Positions 31,865 to 33,623 of a stretch of 33,623 nucleotides of DNA are shown in pieces. The notes under the pieces were generated by a model. The model made no database searches. It was not told where the DNA came from and worked only from the letters and a program-made list of their open reading frames with translations. Position 1 is the stretch's first letter. Each line of letters starts with the position of its first letter. This DNA comes from Lachnospiraceae bacterium (lineage in GTDB: Bacteria; Bacillota; Clostridia; Lachnospirales; Lachnospiraceae). The stretch lies in the NCBI GenBank assembly GCA_017527205.1, contig JAFXQK010000071.1:1-33623 (forward strand). The letters are read 5' to 3'. The position numbers were made by a program, and so were the translations under genes.

Positions 31865-32641
31865 TCAAATTCCCTTCGAAGCTTTTTTCACGGCGCGGAT
31901 CATAAAAAGCGGCGTTGCGCCATACATTACCTTTTCCTTTTCACTCCAAAGCTCTTCCGTCACGTCCCTGTCAAAGGAAATGTCTTCAAAGGGGAGCTGA
32001 TGTAAAACGCCAATGTCAAAATCAGGACGCATGGCGCTTCCAAAAACGCGAAACTCTTCGGGATCCAGCTCGCTGTCGATATATTCATACGAACCATCAT
32101 AGGTAAAGCCCTTTCCATACGCCGAAAGACCTTCCCTCTCCCTTCGAATCGCCTCCTCACGAACAGGCCCTAATTGATAGGGCAGATGCCAGTTCGCATC
32201 AAAAATAAGAAGCACTCCGCCGGATTTCAGCACGCGATTCCACTCGCCATACACCTTTAGATGCTCCCTGATCGTATGTGTCACGTTCCGCGAAATCAGA
32301 AGATCAAAGGTATTCTCCGAAAAGGGAAGCCTTCCAAAATCGCCTTCCAGCAGCTCAGGGTTTACCCCGAAATCTGCTGCATTCTTTTGTGCATGGGACA
32401 ACATATTGGCGGAACCGTCAATTCCCGTCACCTTGTGTCCTGCCCCGGAAAGAACCACGTAAAAAAACCCCGGACCACATCCTGCATCCAGAATGCGCAG
32501 AGGTTTCTCCTTTGGAGCATTTGCCTCGATCAAACTAAGCCACTTAGCAGGCCGGTCCGTATGCAGCTCTTCGCATACGTACTTGTTGTAATTTGCGGCC
32601 CGAATGCTCCATGTTTCATTAATTTGTTCCTGTGTAAGCAT
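31865..32641 (-). CDS. Class I SAM methyltransferase between larC and transporter
   Basis: A 258-residue methyltransferase. Motif I LRILDAGCGPGFFYVVLSGAGHKVTGIDGS, acidic loop LLEGDFGRLPF, and FDLLISRNVTHTIREHLKVYGEWNRVLKSGGVLLIFDANW. It is paralogous to the 26028-26831 gene, sharing WxxRxxxYN near the N-terminus, RNVT and FDAN. The C-terminus differs. It begins 45 bp after the larC stop with only a weak GGTGA upstream. The two paralogues bracket the five transporter genes, which suggests a shared small-molecule substrate linked to the transported metal complex. Confidence 0.85.
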   Translation of the reverse strand: MLTQEQINETWSIRAANYNKYVCEELHTDRPAKWLSLIEANAPKEKPLRILDAGCGPGFFYVVLSGAGHKVTGIDGSANMLSHAQKNAADFGVNPELLEGDFGRLPFSENTFDLLISRNVTHTIREHLKVYGEWNRVLKSGGVLLIFDANWHLPYQLGPVREEAIRREREGLSAYGKGFTYDGSYEYIDSELDPEEFRVFGSAMRPDFDIGVLHQLPFEDISFDRDVTEELWSEKEKVMYGATPLFMIRAVKKASKGI

Positions 32642-32686
32642 ATTTGTTCACCATCTGTCTTTCGCTATGCAAGGCTTGGCTTCCTT

Positions 32687-33623
32687 CTAGTCGGCGTCTT
32701 GTGCCAAGGCCTTCGCCTCCCAAAGACTGATGCCCTGCTTCCTTGCAATACTCGCTAAGTCTTCAAACTCAAGCTTCTTTCGCATGACGCCATAACCCTC
32801 GGACGTCTTTTGATGAATGTCTCCGCAAGGCGTAGAAACCATGTCAAAGCTTCTGTCCAAGACGTAACGCTTCATGGCACATTCCCGAATTCCAATGGTA
32901 GTCGTGTACTTGAAAATGGTTTCCACGATTTTTTCCTTGGTTCCCTCCGTGCAAAGCACGCGGATCAGGATGCCGGGTCGATTTTTCTTCATGCCGATGG
33001 GAATGGTATAGACGTCCCTTGCGCCTGCTTCAAACAAGCGCTCCATGGCAAAGCCTACCTCCTCACCGGTCATGTCGTCCACGTTACAGCTGAGCTCAAA
33101 AACATCCTCGTCGCCAAACTGCTTTTTGCAGGTGCTGTCATTATCTGCCAGCGCCTTAGGATCTCCTGACTCACTTGATGCCACACTAATTCCGCCCGGC
33201 TCACCAGTTGTCGCCTCCGGGTCATCTCCCAGGATGGCCCTGACGCAGTTTGCCGCTTCAAAGTCTTTCTTCCCCATGCCATAGCCAATGCCATGAACCT
33301 GCATTATGGGCATGGAACCAAACCTCGTGGCAAAGTGCTTAAGGAGTGCCGCACCCGTAGGCGTACAGAGCTCTCCGCGAATGGCTCCCCCATAGATTGG
33401 CACGTCCTTCAGGATGTAGGCCGTTGCAGGAGCCGGCACCGGAAGGATGCCATGTGCACAATGCACCTGGCCACTCCCCACGTGAACGGGAGAAACAACA
33501 ATTTCATCCGGCGCGAGTTTATCTAGTAAAAGGCAAACCGCCACTACGTCTGCAATGGCGTCCATTGTTCCAACTTCGTGAAAATGAATCTCTGTCACTG
33601 GCTTTCCGTGCGCGTGACTCTCT
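32687..33623 (-). CDS. larC: LarC nickel chelatase, 5' end beyond the window
   Basis: The C-terminal 312 or so residues of LarC, the CTP-dependent cyclometallase that inserts nickel into pyridinium-3,5-bisthiocarboxylic acid mononucleotide to make the nickel-pincer cofactor of lactate racemase and related enzymes. The frame is open to the window edge. HAHGKPVTEIHFHEVGTMDAIAD is the conserved histidine-rich core, followed by GSGQVHCAHGILPVPAPAT, CTPTGAALLKHF, and the C-terminal NVDDMTGEEVGFAMERLFEAGARDVY. In Lactobacillus plantarum the two halves are joined by a programmed frameshift; here they are in one frame. An acidic, low-complexity stretch at about 33100-33230 separates the halves. It is the first gene seen of the nickel operon. 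Confidence 0.92.
   Translation of the reverse strand, partial: ESHAHGKPVTEIHFHEVGTMDAIADVVAVCLLLDKLAPDEIVVSPVHVGSGQVHCAHGILPVPAPATAYILKDVPIYGGAIRGELCTPTGAALLKHFATRFGSMPIMQVHGIGYGMGKKDFEAANCVRAILGDDPEATTGEPGGISVASSESGDPKALADNDSTCKKQFGDEDVFELSCNVDDMTGEEVGFAMERLFEAGARDVYTIPIGMKKNRPGILIRVLCTEGTKEKIVETIFKYTTTIGIRECAMKRYVLDRSFDMVSTPCGDIHQKTSEGYGVMRKKLEFEDLASIARKQGISLWEAKALAQDAD

Overview
The window looks like chromosomal DNA from a Clostridia-type Firmicute, most likely a gut or rumen Lachnospiraceae. The evidence is strong AGGAGG ribosome binding sites, sigma-A promoters with 17-bp spacers, medium GC, an EFR1-type flavodoxin-ferredoxin, a BlaI/BlaR1-type pair and a LarC-linked nickel-type ABC operon. 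Almost everything is on the minus strand; only an AraC/GGDEF gene and a MerR gene with its neighbour are on plus. No rRNA, tRNA, CRISPR array, transposase or integrase was seen.

1-460: non-coding, with three 34-bp elements bounded by ACTGTC/GACAGT, an 18-bp perfect palindrome, and three CAACCCCCGATTTG-type repeats spaced exactly 34 bp apart. 461-7185 (minus): a probable six-gene unit, read from high to low coordinates: GNAT acetyltransferase, a SAM methyltransferase with an internal deletion, two half-exporters of a heterodimeric ABC transporter, a second GNAT, and a protein with an HGSP motif. Upstream (7222-7523) lies a sigma-A promoter and a leader with two small ORFs. The second small ORF runs into a 15-bp terminator-like hairpin, which is the architecture of ribosome-controlled attenuation.

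7576-11513 (minus): a small multispan membrane protein, an EFR1 flavoprotein co-transcribed with an autoregulated TetR, and a TIM-barrel/glycosidase-like protein. 11661-14910: an AraC-type DNA-binding domain fused to a GGDEF domain (plus) converges on a membrane HD-GYP phosphodiesterase (minus), a likely cyclic-di-GMP pair. This stretch also holds decayed copies of neighbouring loci: a second 251-bp leader copy without promoter, a frameshifted copy of the 7576-8193 membrane gene that keeps its promoter, and a remnant of the AraC gene. 14990-18022 is a large lysine/glutamate-rich coiled-coil protein of unknown function.

18215-24632 (minus): an M56 (BlaR1-like) membrane protease of 1386 residues with a non-penicillin-binding C-terminal region, its BlaI repressor with two palindromic operators, and a lipoprotein with an LtaS-like sulfatase domain. 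24805-25972 (plus): a MerR regulator behind a typical 19-bp-spacer promoter, then a small membrane protein. 26028-33623 (minus): larC (cut by the window edge), methyltransferase, substrate-binding lipoprotein, two permeases, two ATPases and a second, paralogous methyltransferase. I read this as a nickel uptake and nickel-pincer cofactor locus with an unexplained pair of methyltransferases.
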